This document shows positions 9,897-20,222 of a DNA stretch of 64,000 bases, piece after piece. A model generated the notes under the pieces. That model saw only the letters and a program-made list of their open reading frames with translations. It had not been told where the DNA came from and ran no database searches. Source of the DNA: Setomelanomma holmii (Eukaryota > Ascomycota > Dothideomycetes > Pleosporales > Phaeosphaeriaceae). Position numbers and translations under genes: made by a program. The DNA lies in assembly GCA_010015745.1 (NCBI GenBank), contig ML978183.1, positions 62,001 to 126,000 on the forward strand, read 5' to 3'. Every line of letters starts with the position of its first letter. Positions within the stretch are counted from its first letter, which is position 1.

Positions 9897-11666
9897 TCAG
9901 ACAGCCTCCTCGCCAACAACAACCGCGCTCTTTTGGCTCCCTCCCCAGCCCTGATGCACAACACTTCTGCACTCCTTCATGCATCCCGTCCTCCTGCATA
10001 CCCACCACCTGGGCCCTGTGCCAAGAGGCCGCCCGCATCCACTTCTTGCACACATCGTCCACTTCTTCCCATCTTGTTCACCCCTCTTCAACTCGACCTT
10101 CGTCTTCGCTTCTCTCAACTCAAGCAATTCCTCAGCAGTATGCACATTGCATTCTCGACATACAGCACGTGGAATCTTTGGGAGGCTACGCTGCCTTGTC
10201 GCGTAGAATGCTGAGCCGTTGATCCAACGCATAAAGATGTTCGGATGTGCTGTTGTAGGTGCGCACTGGCAGTGAGGCTTGTTGACGCGCTGGCTTGGCA
10301 CTGGACGATATGTGACGATGGTGGTATGGTAGCACGACGTGCAGTAAGGACGACAATCGGTGAGGTGGTGCGATAGTGTGGCTTGTGGAATCAGGGGGAG
10401 TTGCTGGCAGCCCTAACGCTCTTGATTAGTAGAGGAAGGCATCAGACGTATAATTGACGTACAGTACAGATCTGCGTGTCACATAGCCAGCAATACGACT
10501 TATGACCACCAGGACATGTATATCTTCTGAACGTCTGGAGTCGCCGATCGATGTCATGGGCAGGAAGTACTGCCTCGCGGACACTCTTCGAAACGCGACT
10601 GAGGTTCATGACGTCCGAGTAGTGTAGCTCCTCCGTGATTACCATAAGCATATCGTAAACATTCAGGAAGTTCGAGAGCGGAGATGGTTCGCCACTACCA
10701 CCTTGATAACGGGCCATTCTTTGTCTCTTGGTCTGCTCATAATAGTTCTTCATATCCATAATGCCAAGCTCGGTCTTCTGCTCAGCGCCAAGTGCGGTTT
10801 TTACAGCATACCGTCGCCCGAAGCGGATCCTGGACTTGAACGACAATGGTAGGCACCGGAAAATGCACTCCGGCAGGAACCAAAGGATTCCGACCAGAAG
10901 AATGACTAGTCCTTTCGGAATGTTCATGACATGCTCAAGCGAGGTTTTCGCTAGTTTGCCCATAAATTCCGGGGGCGATTCGCCTTCGCGTCGAGCTGCA
11001 GATATGGCGCCGAGAAGTGCAATGATGTTGAGTAGGGAGATGGCAGCGTAGAATGCACTATGTTTGTCAGCGCTTTGGTGCCAAGGCGGATAGGAACAAA
11101 GCTCACGATAAAGTGATGCCGTATTGCCACTCTTCCACGAAAGTTCTGCACATCTTAGTCGGCGTGGAAACCGTGGCATTAAGTCTGGCTGCGACCTGAA
11201 AGAAGCTCTCATTTGCACCTGCTGGGCGATGCCAATCATAAGCAGCACCATCACACGAAGCCTGGCTGTGAGGCACATATGCGGTCTGGTAATTGGTAGC
11301 CCGGGCCAGATAGACAGTAATGACAGTATCGATGATTGTGAACGGAAAATTCAATGGAGGTAGAAACCAGAAAGATGGTATCCAGAATGCGAAGTTCCAA
11401 TAGAAGGCGAAAGTGCCCCAGTTTGATGCAAGATGCTCCCCGACAGCGATATTCGGATCGTAGGGCCCGTGCAACAGCTCGGTGTGGTCTTTGATAACGT
11501 CCCAGTGTGTTGATCCGTGTGCCCAGTAGTAGCCAAATGGTGCAAAGACTACGAATCTAAACACTGCGCAGGGAATGAGGACGATCATGAACATGCCTAT
11601 ACTAATTACTAAATGAATCTCCAACTATTGTTCGACGTACATACTGTTGAACCAGTCTCTCGCCAT
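9897..11666 (-). CDS. Multipass membrane protein with F-box-like and two Cys-rich (zinc-type) clusters
   Basis: Four exons (11645-11666, 11107-11596, 10463-11057, 9897-10412; introns 48, 49 and 50 nt) give 540 residues. The first exon encodes only MARDWFN plus one base and was chosen because it splices in frame onto SMFMIVLIPCAVFRF. Hydrophobic segments lie at about 8-28, 70-105 (two), 172-192 and 218-240. An F-box-like helix pair follows at 303-335 (YDMLMVITEELHYSDVMNLS). Then come two cysteine-dense regions: C352, H356, C360, C363, C368, C371, C389, C393, C396, and C454, C457, C490, C495, C508, C513, C517, H522. The spacing looks like metal binding of RING or treble-clef type. By analogy it could be a membrane-anchored ubiquitin-ligase adaptor, but this is inference. 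I do not know a named family with this order of parts. Confidence 0.72.
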
Positions 11667-12758
11667 TTCTGCTATGTGCCTGAGATGATGGCCTGTAAGG
11701 CTTCGCCTGTACTGAGTGTGGATCAACTCAAGAGTGCGAGCTTCGTCCGGCGATCAGCCTGGAGAAGCAATGAACGGTTTGTCGAGCAACAATTCGTTTA
11801 GAAGCGAGAAGAACAAGACTATGGATGTTTCTTGAAAATGAGAGAATTTGCGGTGCATTTTTGAGGAATCTGGTAACCAATGTTCTCCCAAGGCTATCTA
11901 GGTGGAGTGGCGCAGCTCTCCTGGTAGGCACCTGAGCGAACAGGGTCACCGGCTGGAAGTGCCAGAAGCACTGATATGCCGACTGTGCCTCGAAACTAGC
12001 GAGAGATGGAGGCGAGAATGTAGACCTGTGGGAGTCTCGAGGTCCAGATAGGCATATGGAGCCTGCGGTGAGGTGATGCTGGAGTGGCTGTGCCGAGCTT
12101 CCGACCGGTGAACACAAGCAGCAGGCTGACCAGTCGCGATAGCTTCGCATGCACGCTGCATGTTGCCCCTCCTATGACAAACCTCGCGCAGACGGGCGCC
12201 CACGACGTGACATCACTGCTTGCTGCAGTTCTGCTGAACAAGGCGAGTTTCTCTCGTATCTCGGATAGGCTGACATTTCGGGAGATGATTTGCTCGCTGC
12301 TTATCCTTCGTCGTGATGGAGCACGTATCAACAAACTAGAAAGCACTGGACATTACGACAGCGCAATATGAGCACTCCAGGCATGGAAGATGTGTCAAAG
12401 ACGATGAGTTGTTCAATCCCAAGTGGAGAGTCCCTGCTAAGCGCATCGCGCACGGGTCGATCCGCCATCAGTGAGGAGACGTTGCCATAGCAACGTGCTC
12501 TGTTTGACGATGTCATTGCACGCGGGCACATGGCCAGTTCGAGAAGGCACAACGTCTAATTTCGCGGCCCACAACGCTCAAAATACTCCTCCTCTCCGCA
12601 CTTTACATCTCTTAGCTGCATGCACCTCGACTCCCCCTTGCCGCCAGATGCTTCGCTCCAGCACCGCTTATCTCCACGCATCTCGGTAGCCACGCCATAA
12701 TCTACGACCCTTAGCTATACGATCACTACGACCTTGCGATATCCTCAGAACATACAGG
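11667..12758. other. Divergent promoter region between the F-box-like membrane gene and CDC14
   Basis: About 1.1 kb separates the two start codons. It holds only short, overlapping frames with no recognisable product. The part from about 12580 to 12680 is C/T-rich, as is common in fungal leaders just upstream of a start. I see no clear TATA element or repeat. Confidence 0.45.
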
Positions 12759-13728
12759 ATGGAGGCACTACTGTCTCTCGCCTTCGACAATATCGCGTCG
12801 AAGGACACGCAGAAGATCCGCAAGGGGCTCAAGCAGATCGAGGGCATGCTGGCGCAGATATGTCTCTCCGGCAGCAAGTCAAGACAGTCAACACCAGGTC
12901 ATCGGCGGAATGCATCGGCAATAAATCTGGGCGAGCAACAAGAGGCATCACCTAAGAAGCTTGGGCAATTGTCAGAAGATCCTGCTTTTAGGGAGTTCTT
13001 CAGGCTGCAGGAGGGTTTCGAATGGAATGGTACGAGAAGTCGTACGCAGTATGTGAAGCTGCATCGCTGACATGTATACTAGTCGCAACACGAGTAGCAG
13101 ATTGTCTTGAGCGATTACTTGGCATGGGAAGTAGTAAAGGTAATGATAATGGACCTTTGGGATTGCATGGGGCTAACTCGCATCAGACGGCCAGAACGAC
13201 ATCCTCATCCTCGCCTCGTTATCGAACCTGCAGGGCCTCCTGCTCCTGCACCCTCCCTCACGCATCATCTTCGGCCGCGAAGTCTATATGAACCTCCTCC
13301 TCGATCTTCTCGACCCCTACAATTGCCCCGCCATACAATCTCAGGCCCTCCTCGTCCTCGTGACCGCACTCCTGGCAACTCCACAAAACACACGGACATT
13401 CGAGCACATGGATGGCTTGCTTACGGTAACAAGCCTGTTCAAGGACGAGGAGACAACACAGACCGTCAAAGTCAAGCTACTGGAGTTCTTGTACTTCTAT
13501 CTTATGTCAGAGACACCAGCACCGAGCCTGCAACGGAGTCCCAGCAAGCTTGCCAGCGCTTTCGATCGAAGGACTAGCTCTGCAAATGGCGACAATGGTG
13601 GTGGTGCCAAGAAGGATACGCGAACTCAAGAAGACAAGCAATACTTGCTTGGCAAATATCTCCACAACGTCGATGCACTGGTTGAGGACCTCCATGAGAG
13701 CGCGCCTTTCAACAATGTTGCCTGCTGA
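12759..13728 (+). CDS. CDC14: Cdc14-type septation initiation network protein (Sid1 partner)
   Basis: Three exons (12759-13029, 13083-13139, 13187-13728; introns 53 and 47 nt) give 289 residues. The family is the fission-yeast Cdc14 type, the Sid1-kinase partner of the septation initiation network, not the Cdc14 phosphatase. Diagnostic stretches are MEALLSLAFDNIASKDTQKI at the N-terminus, DPAFREFFRLQEGFEWNVATR, HPPSRIIFGREVYMNLLLDL, GLLTVTSLFKDEE and the C-terminal NVDALVEDLHESAPFNNVAC. The length is normal for filamentous ascomycetes. The 57-nt middle exon is required to join EWN to VATRVADCLERLLGMG in frame. The protein would act at the spindle pole body to trigger septum formation. A low-complexity loop with Ser/Asn/Gly lies at about 225-250. 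Confidence 0.93.
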
Positions 13729-15463
13729 TGGCTTACGCACCAGCGCATCCACCTTGGTCTTCTCGAATTACGGGCACCCTACTATTTCTTTTACACATCT
13801 GTTGGTTTTATCTTTCCTGGCCATATACACCTTCAGGCTAAATCAGCTGACCTTCGGCACTTTCTTTGACTCTGTTAAGCAAGGCGTCGGTGGCGTTCAA
13901 ACATCCGAGACCATCGATAATATCTCTTTCAAGGCACTAAGACTGGCGTAAACTGTCCTTCTTGTCTGTTCTTGTACGGGACCCATCATCTATTGCATAG
14001 CGTGGGCAGGCATTGCATTCACTGTAATATCAGTTTTCTTCTGTAATCGAAACTACTTCCTGAAGGTTGACATGCTCTCTAGCAGACACTAACTCACTAA
14101 GCCATTCCTAGCAACGCGTCTTTTGCATCATAGCAAGTGACGACTACACATGGTGCAACCCGGGCGTTTGCGTCCCTACCCACAACGTCATGACTTGTCG
14201 TCCGTGTTGTCCGTACTACATTCCTGAATTTCTGCTCTACATGCTCGTAGTCTGCCCTACACCAGACGCCAATGAGTATCTTTGCAGTGTTCGCATTCGT
14301 AATATTTAGCAGATAGCGCCTGTGAGCCTACCTGAATGGAGACGGCGAGACGCTACTACGAGCCATGCGAGTAAGACGAACTCGAAGCCTGTTCAAGCAG
14401 GCAAGCGATTGTACTATCTCAGCTGAATAAGACAGCCTTCCGTCCTCATAGAGAAGATCAAGTAAAGAATCAAACCCTGACTGCACGCAAGGCTGTCTGG
14501 ACTCGTCCACGGGTTACCGGTACGGCTTGGCCTCCGCAGAGCTTGCCCTGGCTCAGAGAACATCGTCTTCACCGCCCCACGAAACGTACTTCGCATCGTA
14601 CATCGGCACCCGCGTCTTCAAGGCTCCGATCCTCCCAGCTTGCAGTAAGTTGAGGTTGGCGATCATTGGCTAGCGCGACCGGCAGTCGCGGACGCTAAGC
14701 AGCTTGTGTCGCGTGCCCTGTGCTCGAGTTCTTGACTTCATGCACGATAATCGCGATGGGAAGGTTGCGAATACCAGCGCCATGCTGATGTTAAGGTGAT
14801 TTTGGATGTCGCTATGAGGAAGAGTCGATGTTGAAGTCGTTCGAATAACAAAGATGAGCATGGCAGTAAGATGAGTGCGCTGTCTTGTCGCTGCATTGTA
14901 CCAATGACGAGGCCAATCCCATCAGATTGAACAACTGCACGCGACCAGGATCCGCGCTCACTAAACCCACGGAAGCCGGCTTCTTGCTCACCCACCTAGC
15001 TCCCAGCTTCTTCGTTCGTCCGAGCAAGTACGATGACTGGGCCTGTCGTCCTCTTAGTCATGTCATCTTACCCTCCGCACCGGTCCGCTGACCTGAGGTC
15101 ACTGAAGCGGCTGTACGGCTAGTAGAGCATGTTATTAGGTAGGCACGGCGGTGTGGTCTTGGTGCCGACTTCCTCTTTCCTCTTCCTCAATCTTGTTGTT
15201 TTGCTGTTTGTTTGTGTCGTGTCTCTCGTCGCGAAAATTGGAAGGCGCGATACATGTGTGCTGGCAGTAGCAGCGCTTCACCAAGCACACGACTCACCAA
15301 ACCGGATCGAAGCGGCAACTACACCAGCCTGCGATTATCCTACCCTCCGACGCTCTGAAATACTTTTACCGCAATCCCAAAGCATTCTTCATTCTCCCGT
15401 CACCAACTTCGCTCCGAACTCCCTGCGTCTTAGCATTCGTTCCTGCACATACCCTTCTTCACC
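13729..15463. other. Intergenic stretch, no supported gene
   Basis: About 1.7 kb lies between CDC14 and the PAP2 gene, both on the plus strand. It holds only short frames on both strands, none with a recognisable domain. The final 300 bases are pyrimidine-rich and are likely the promoter and leader of the PAP2 gene. No repeats or RNA genes were seen. Confidence 0.5.
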
Positions 15464-16826
15464 ATGGGCGCAGGAGCATTCATAGAGCCACTCGTCGTAG
15501 TCACACTGCTCTTCGGCGGTACATGGGTGAATCGGAACACAGACTACCGTCTCTTCAACCGCCGGGGAGTATATTCGCGATCGCCGCGCTCGTCGTCGCC
15601 GACTAGTTCCATCGAGTCTGGGCGCTCGAGCCCGTCATCGACCGCATCGTTGCTCTCGCAGATCGACGACGAGCCGAAATGGCGGTGGAGAGACATGTCG
15701 ATACTAGGCATTAGGAAGGAGGTTGTTAGCCCGAATACGAAGCAGTTCCAGGACTACTTTTTGAGCAGGCTGCTCAAGGAGTTTCCATTCTTGGTTGAGG
15801 CGTGGTATTGGGCCTTGATATACTGGGTATGTCTTGTGCCTACTTAACTCACATCAGTATTGCGAGTCAAGTTACTTACACCTAGTATCACAGGTATACC
15901 AACTCGGCCGCGCCTTCAGCGCGATAACAATGGTCGAAGGCACCGTCAACGTCGCGCGCCGGCACGCCCTCCAACTAATCCACCTCGAGCAACGCCTCCA
16001 CATCTTCCACGAACTCGACGTGCAAGCCTGGTTCCTACGCCACCCCTTCCTCATGCACTGGACCAACCGCATCTACTCCTTCATCCACATCCCAGGAACC
16101 ATCCTCTTCCTCGTCTGGCTCTTCTTCTACACCACCACACGCAACCGCATCGACCTGCCCAGCCACACGCGCGAACCCACAGGCTCGCCCGCAGGCCCGA
16201 AGCTGTACGCTGCGCGCCGCCGCACAATGGCCGTGTGTAATTTGATCGCGTTCATCGTCTTCACGCTCTGGCCGTGCATGCCCCCAAGGCTTCTCAGCGA
16301 CCCAGAAGTCCCCGGCGCCATTGGCAAAGAAGCTCGCAGCTACGGCTTCGTGGACACGGTGCACGGCGCCGAGGGTGAGAGCAGCGTCTGGACACAAAAT
16401 AAATTCTGCAATCAGTACGCTGCCATGCCAAGTTTGCATTTCGGATACTCGCTCCTCATCGGCTTGACGATAATGACGATCCCACTCGCACCTCAATATC
16501 GACGGACACGCACCATCCACGTGTCGAGGAGTTTACGTCTGAGATTTCCGAGCCCGAGACGGCTGCTGTGTCTTGTGCTGGGCGTGGCGTATCCGGCGAT
16601 TATTCTGGTTGCCATTGTCGCGACGGCAAATCACTTCGTGCTTGATGCGGTCGCGGGCGCAATTGTGTGCGGCTTGGCGTGGACTGGGAATCGCGTTTTG
16701 CTGAATTTGTTGCCGTTGGAGGATTATTTCCTGTGGTGTGTGAGAATTCATAAACCTGAGCGACGGACGGTGTGGTTTGAAGGCGATGAGGAGAGGGACG
16801 AGAGGAAGGGTGTTATCGTTGATTGA
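15464..16826 (+). CDS. PAP2-superfamily integral membrane phosphatase/IPC-synthase-like protein
   Basis: Two exons (15464-15826 and 15894-16826; intron 67 nt) give 431 residues. An N-terminal membrane segment is followed by a Ser-rich loop (residues about 35-65), then several membrane helices. The catalytic signature of the PAP2 family is split as usual: AAMPSLHFGYS (Ser/His) and NHFVLDAVAG (His/Asp nucleophile region). The arrangement is that of the inositolphosphorylceramide synthase-like branch (PAP2_3), which acts on lipid phosphates or transfers phospho-head groups at Golgi/ER membranes. The substrate cannot be told from sequence. The splice joins ALIYW to VYQLGRAFSA. Reading through the intron would stop after MCLVPT-like residues. 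The C-terminus is acidic and polar (EGDEERDERKG), cytosolic by inference. Confidence 0.88.
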
Positions 16827-17059
16827 TTTGGTAATGGTTGAGTCTGGAGAGGGGGTCATTTGGCTATAGGGCACGGCACGATGAGCCGGTCGAGAGGTAA
16901 TGGTAATGGTGTTGGATGATGGATGACAACGAAATAGATACCCCTATGCTTTTCTTTACTCAGTCTTTTCAGTATGGGAACGTGTATAGGTGTGAGAATG
17001 ACGATAAAGTACGAAAACGAAGACCAACTCTCAAGTCTTGAACTCAAAGCGGCGGCTCG

Positions 17060-17155
17060 AAGAGCCCTGGAGTCAAAGTAAGCAGACTAAGAGCTTACAG
17101 GAAAGAGTAGCGAGGCTAAGAGCCGTGCAGTCAAAGTAGCGAGGCAAAGGTCGAG
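17060..17155. repeat. Imperfect direct repeat (two copies, 58-bp spacing)
   Basis: A segment starting aagagccctggagtcaaagt at 17060 recurs at about 17118 as aagagccgtgcagtcaaagt, and the smaller unit agtagcgaggc occurs twice in between. It lies in the 650-bp gap between the convergent PAP2 and three-module genes (16827-17479), where I see no gene. It is probably a short duplicated 3' region of no coding value. Confidence 0.5.
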
Positions 17156-17479
17156 GCCCGAGGGAGTTTCAAGGATGAAGAGCGAAATTCGCTCATCAGC
17201 GGTGACCTGCAAGGTTGGCTAATGTGTCATGGTTCATTGGGTGCGTACGTGGACATCAGCTAACAAGAAACAGGTCTGTATTCTCGGATAGAGAGGAGAT
17301 ATCTAATCAGATGTTGTTGAGACCGTTCGTGATGCTCAAGAGCTACAACTCCGGCGCTGACCCATAACTTTCATGTCGACATGAAAATGCCTAGCAGGAA
17401 GCAAATCGACCTTGATCACACCATAACCGTGTTTCGAGAGTCAGACGTTGTCGAAGGTCGGAGTTTTCGCAGCGTCATG

Positions 17480-19656
17480 TTACTCCCAGGCAACCGCGAC
17501 CCAGCAGTCGATGCCGTGATTCTACAAGAAAGTCAGTTGGACGTCCACATTTCGAGATCTTGCGAGACTTACCCTTCCAGCTCCAGCGTCCATAGCGCAG
17601 TTGAGCTGGCCCGAACTCCACGGCCTCGAATTGCAATAGCCACATTGAGCAATGCCATCGATGTCCTGGTCCCAATTGCACCCATTGTAGTGGAAGGAGA
17701 GGCGATGGGTCCAGAAATCATCTGTTCATGATAGATTAGTTGGTCGTTCAATGCAGAAGTGTCAGATATACGTACATGCACCAACCAGCAGGTCGCCCCA
17801 TCCAATCGGAATGGAGATCTGCAGGTCACTACCCAGCTCGATCATCAAGCCATTCTCACCAACTGGAGACCAGAAGCCGCGGGCCATGAGCGGGGTGCCT
17901 TCTGAGGCTTGGCAGTATTCCGTGATGCTGACCGTGAAAGGATAGTATCCAGTCTTTCCATCCTGGACGAGGGCGACAGCGATGTTGTTCAGGGACTGAG
18001 GAAGCTGGGTGACGGTTATGTCCGAAGGGGCGGATGCTGTCTCTTGTGTATCCTCTCGAGCACCTATAGTCTTGACTTCGCTCGTGGAAGTCTGACCATC
18101 AGCGAGAGGGAGGTAGATCCAACAGGTCATGTCGATATGCTGCGGTCTGTCAATCAATGTTGCACGAGGGCAAGACTCATCCCATCGTACCTTTTCGTCG
18201 CCCCTGCTGTACCAGCCTCGGTTGTTGCAATAACCGCCGCACCCGTGAGTGGTATATATGTCTTGACCCCAATTACACTGATTGTAATGAAAGGTGTTCC
18301 CTGAATCGTCAGTATCTAGCTCAGATCCAAGGGTCGCGCCATGACTCACAGTGGTTGTCAACATCGTATCGCATCTCCAGCTTCTTGTCGTTGACCGATG
18401 CCCATATGGTGTTGCGACATTTCATATCGAATGATACAGAATGTAAGCCAGCACGGGTATCAAAGGTAGCTTTGACCTCGTTGAGGACGCCGGAATTGTA
18501 AAGTTCTGTCATGTTCAATTGATACTTCCAGAAGCATGGATAGGTCTCCTTTGAGAAATAATTGGCGTCGGCACCGTCGGGGTTGACATTGATGTCGAAC
18601 AGTGCGGCGGTATTCATATCTTGGCAATTCTTCGCTCCCTTCGCAGTCTTGCAGCATGTGTCCTGTGATACATGTCATTTGTCATGCTCCTCAGACCAAG
18701 GGTATAGACTATGCCACTTACGTATCTGTTCCTGAATTGTTCCCAGTCATGCCCGCCCTGGCCACAAGTCAAGTACATGCAGTTGCATTCGGCGAGAGCA
18801 GCGCGGTCTGTCTCGCAACTTGGATGGCAGGCTTTCTGAGGTTTGCAGTGCATGCCAGGCGTAATTGTTTGTCTCGAATGCACCATGGGAGCCATCAAGA
18901 CATCTTTGGGTGTCCTCGCAACAACTAAGGACTGACCATTCGGTGGATCTTCTCGAGCAGCAACGACTTTTGCCTTGCATTCAGGACAGTCTCGAGGCGG
19001 GTAGCCACCCTTGAACTGGCATAACCAGGCTCGGTACTGAATAGTCAGCACGAATTTGAAGTAGCATGACTGATGCATTTAAGTCAGAGGACGTACCATG
19101 TAATCTTTCGAAGGGCATTTGAGCTTTGAAATATTCCAGCTGTTCCTAACCATACAAAAGCCACGCTGGGGATTATCGCTGGGGTCGTGAGTGGTCCATT
19201 TCAGGTCTCCAAATTGGAACTCGATCACTGCCAAGAACAATCGCATATTAGTGTTTGTTATGAATTGAGAATCGGTGCAAGACACTTACAGTGCTTTTTG
19301 TAGTTGTATTGTATGGCGAGAAACTTTCCATTGATTTCAATCGTAGCAGGGTGCACGCCGTCCAAGTCGAAGTCAAGCGAGGCCGTGTCCTTATGGAACC
19401 AGCTGGCAGAAGCTGTGGGGATGCCATCCTTGGTGCACTTCGCTCGCGCCTGAATGTCGAAGGGGAAGTAAAGTTCCTGTGGGCTTCCGGCGGTCGAAAC
19501 ACTGTCCGGCGTTGGCGCACAGAAAGTGAAGTTGCCGACAATGACGGATTCCGCTGCTGCGATATCTGGAAAGTCTGGCGTGGCCTGCGGTGCTGGGACA
19601 GCAGAAACGGGGGCTGCGAGGGCGAGCAGTCCGATGGAGAAAGAGAAGAGGTTCAT
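17480..19656 (-). CDS. Secreted cysteine-rich protein of three related modules
   Basis: Seven exons (19290-19656, 19097-19227, 18722-19036, 18350-18662, 17776-18300, 17573-17721, 17480-17521) give 613 residues. A signal peptide (MNLFSFSIGLLALAAPVSAV) precedes three divergent copies of a beta-rich module. The copies share the pattern of an alternating strand, an aromatic-rich strand, then W-x-Y-N-x-C-N-W with C-x2-Y/G-C-N-x-R-x-W and a final C-W strand: HLIEFQFGDLKW...CPSKDYMYRAWLCQF, HWNTFHYNQCNWGQDI...IDMTCWIYL and FHYNGCNWDQDI...HGIDCWVAVAWE. A Cys-dense linker (about 170-275; HCKPQKACHPSC, AECNCMYLTCGQGG) separates modules 1 and 2. I do not know a named family. A role at the cell surface or outside is inferred from secretion and disulfide content. 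Exon ends were fixed by frame continuity. Confidence 0.75.
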
Positions 19657-20222
19657 ACCGAGCACTTGTGGCAATCAGCAATTGTACCATAATCGCAGGA
19701 TTCGGACCGTATACTTACTGATGATCTATGCTTTCGGCAATGAGGTCAAGTTAAACAGCTCAATTACTGCCAAAGAGCGTAGATGCTGTGGAGAAAATGA
19801 TAGAGGAAGAGCTGGAGCAAGAGTATCTATATCGCGTGTGAACAGGGCTAGATGGAGGTGAGAGCAGAGCAGCGGGAAGGAGCATGGACGCCAAGTCAAA
19901 GCAAACGGGCAGGAGTGATAGGAGCGGAAATTGTTCGCTGCATATGTTATAAAGATGACATGATCGCATTTGAGAGACGCATCTATATAAAATATAGAAT
20001 ATGGCAATCAACGAAGTGCAGAGCTTGGTCATGATGCAAGAGCCATCACTTGTCTCGACTTGCTCTCAGCCCTGTGACTCGCCATGATGAGTACGTTTCA
20101 CACATTGACAAATGGGGGTTAGATGAGCAAAGGGGAAGATGAAGAAAGAATCGAATGATTTCATGCTCACAATGAAGTCTCTTCCCAAACCTATATCAAC
20201 GCCAATCAATGCAATCCATTCC
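19657..20222. promoter_or_regulatory. Promoter region of the three-module gene and DCP2 3' flank
   Basis: Both neighbours are on the minus strand, so this 566-bp gap holds the 3' end of DCP2's right-hand neighbour context and the promoter of the three-module gene. An A/T-rich stretch with TATATAAAATATAG lies at 19984-19998, about 330 nt upstream of the ATG. It is the only TATA-like element here, and its distance is longer than usual unless the leader is long. No gene is seen. Confidence 0.35.

Noticed and set aside
17418..17572. Alternative end of the three-module gene by reading through the last intron or by shifting the last splice by one base
   Set aside because: The read-through loses the final Cys-Trp strand, while the splice AGG|AAT yields NHGIDCWVAVAWE, which matches the end of the other modules.
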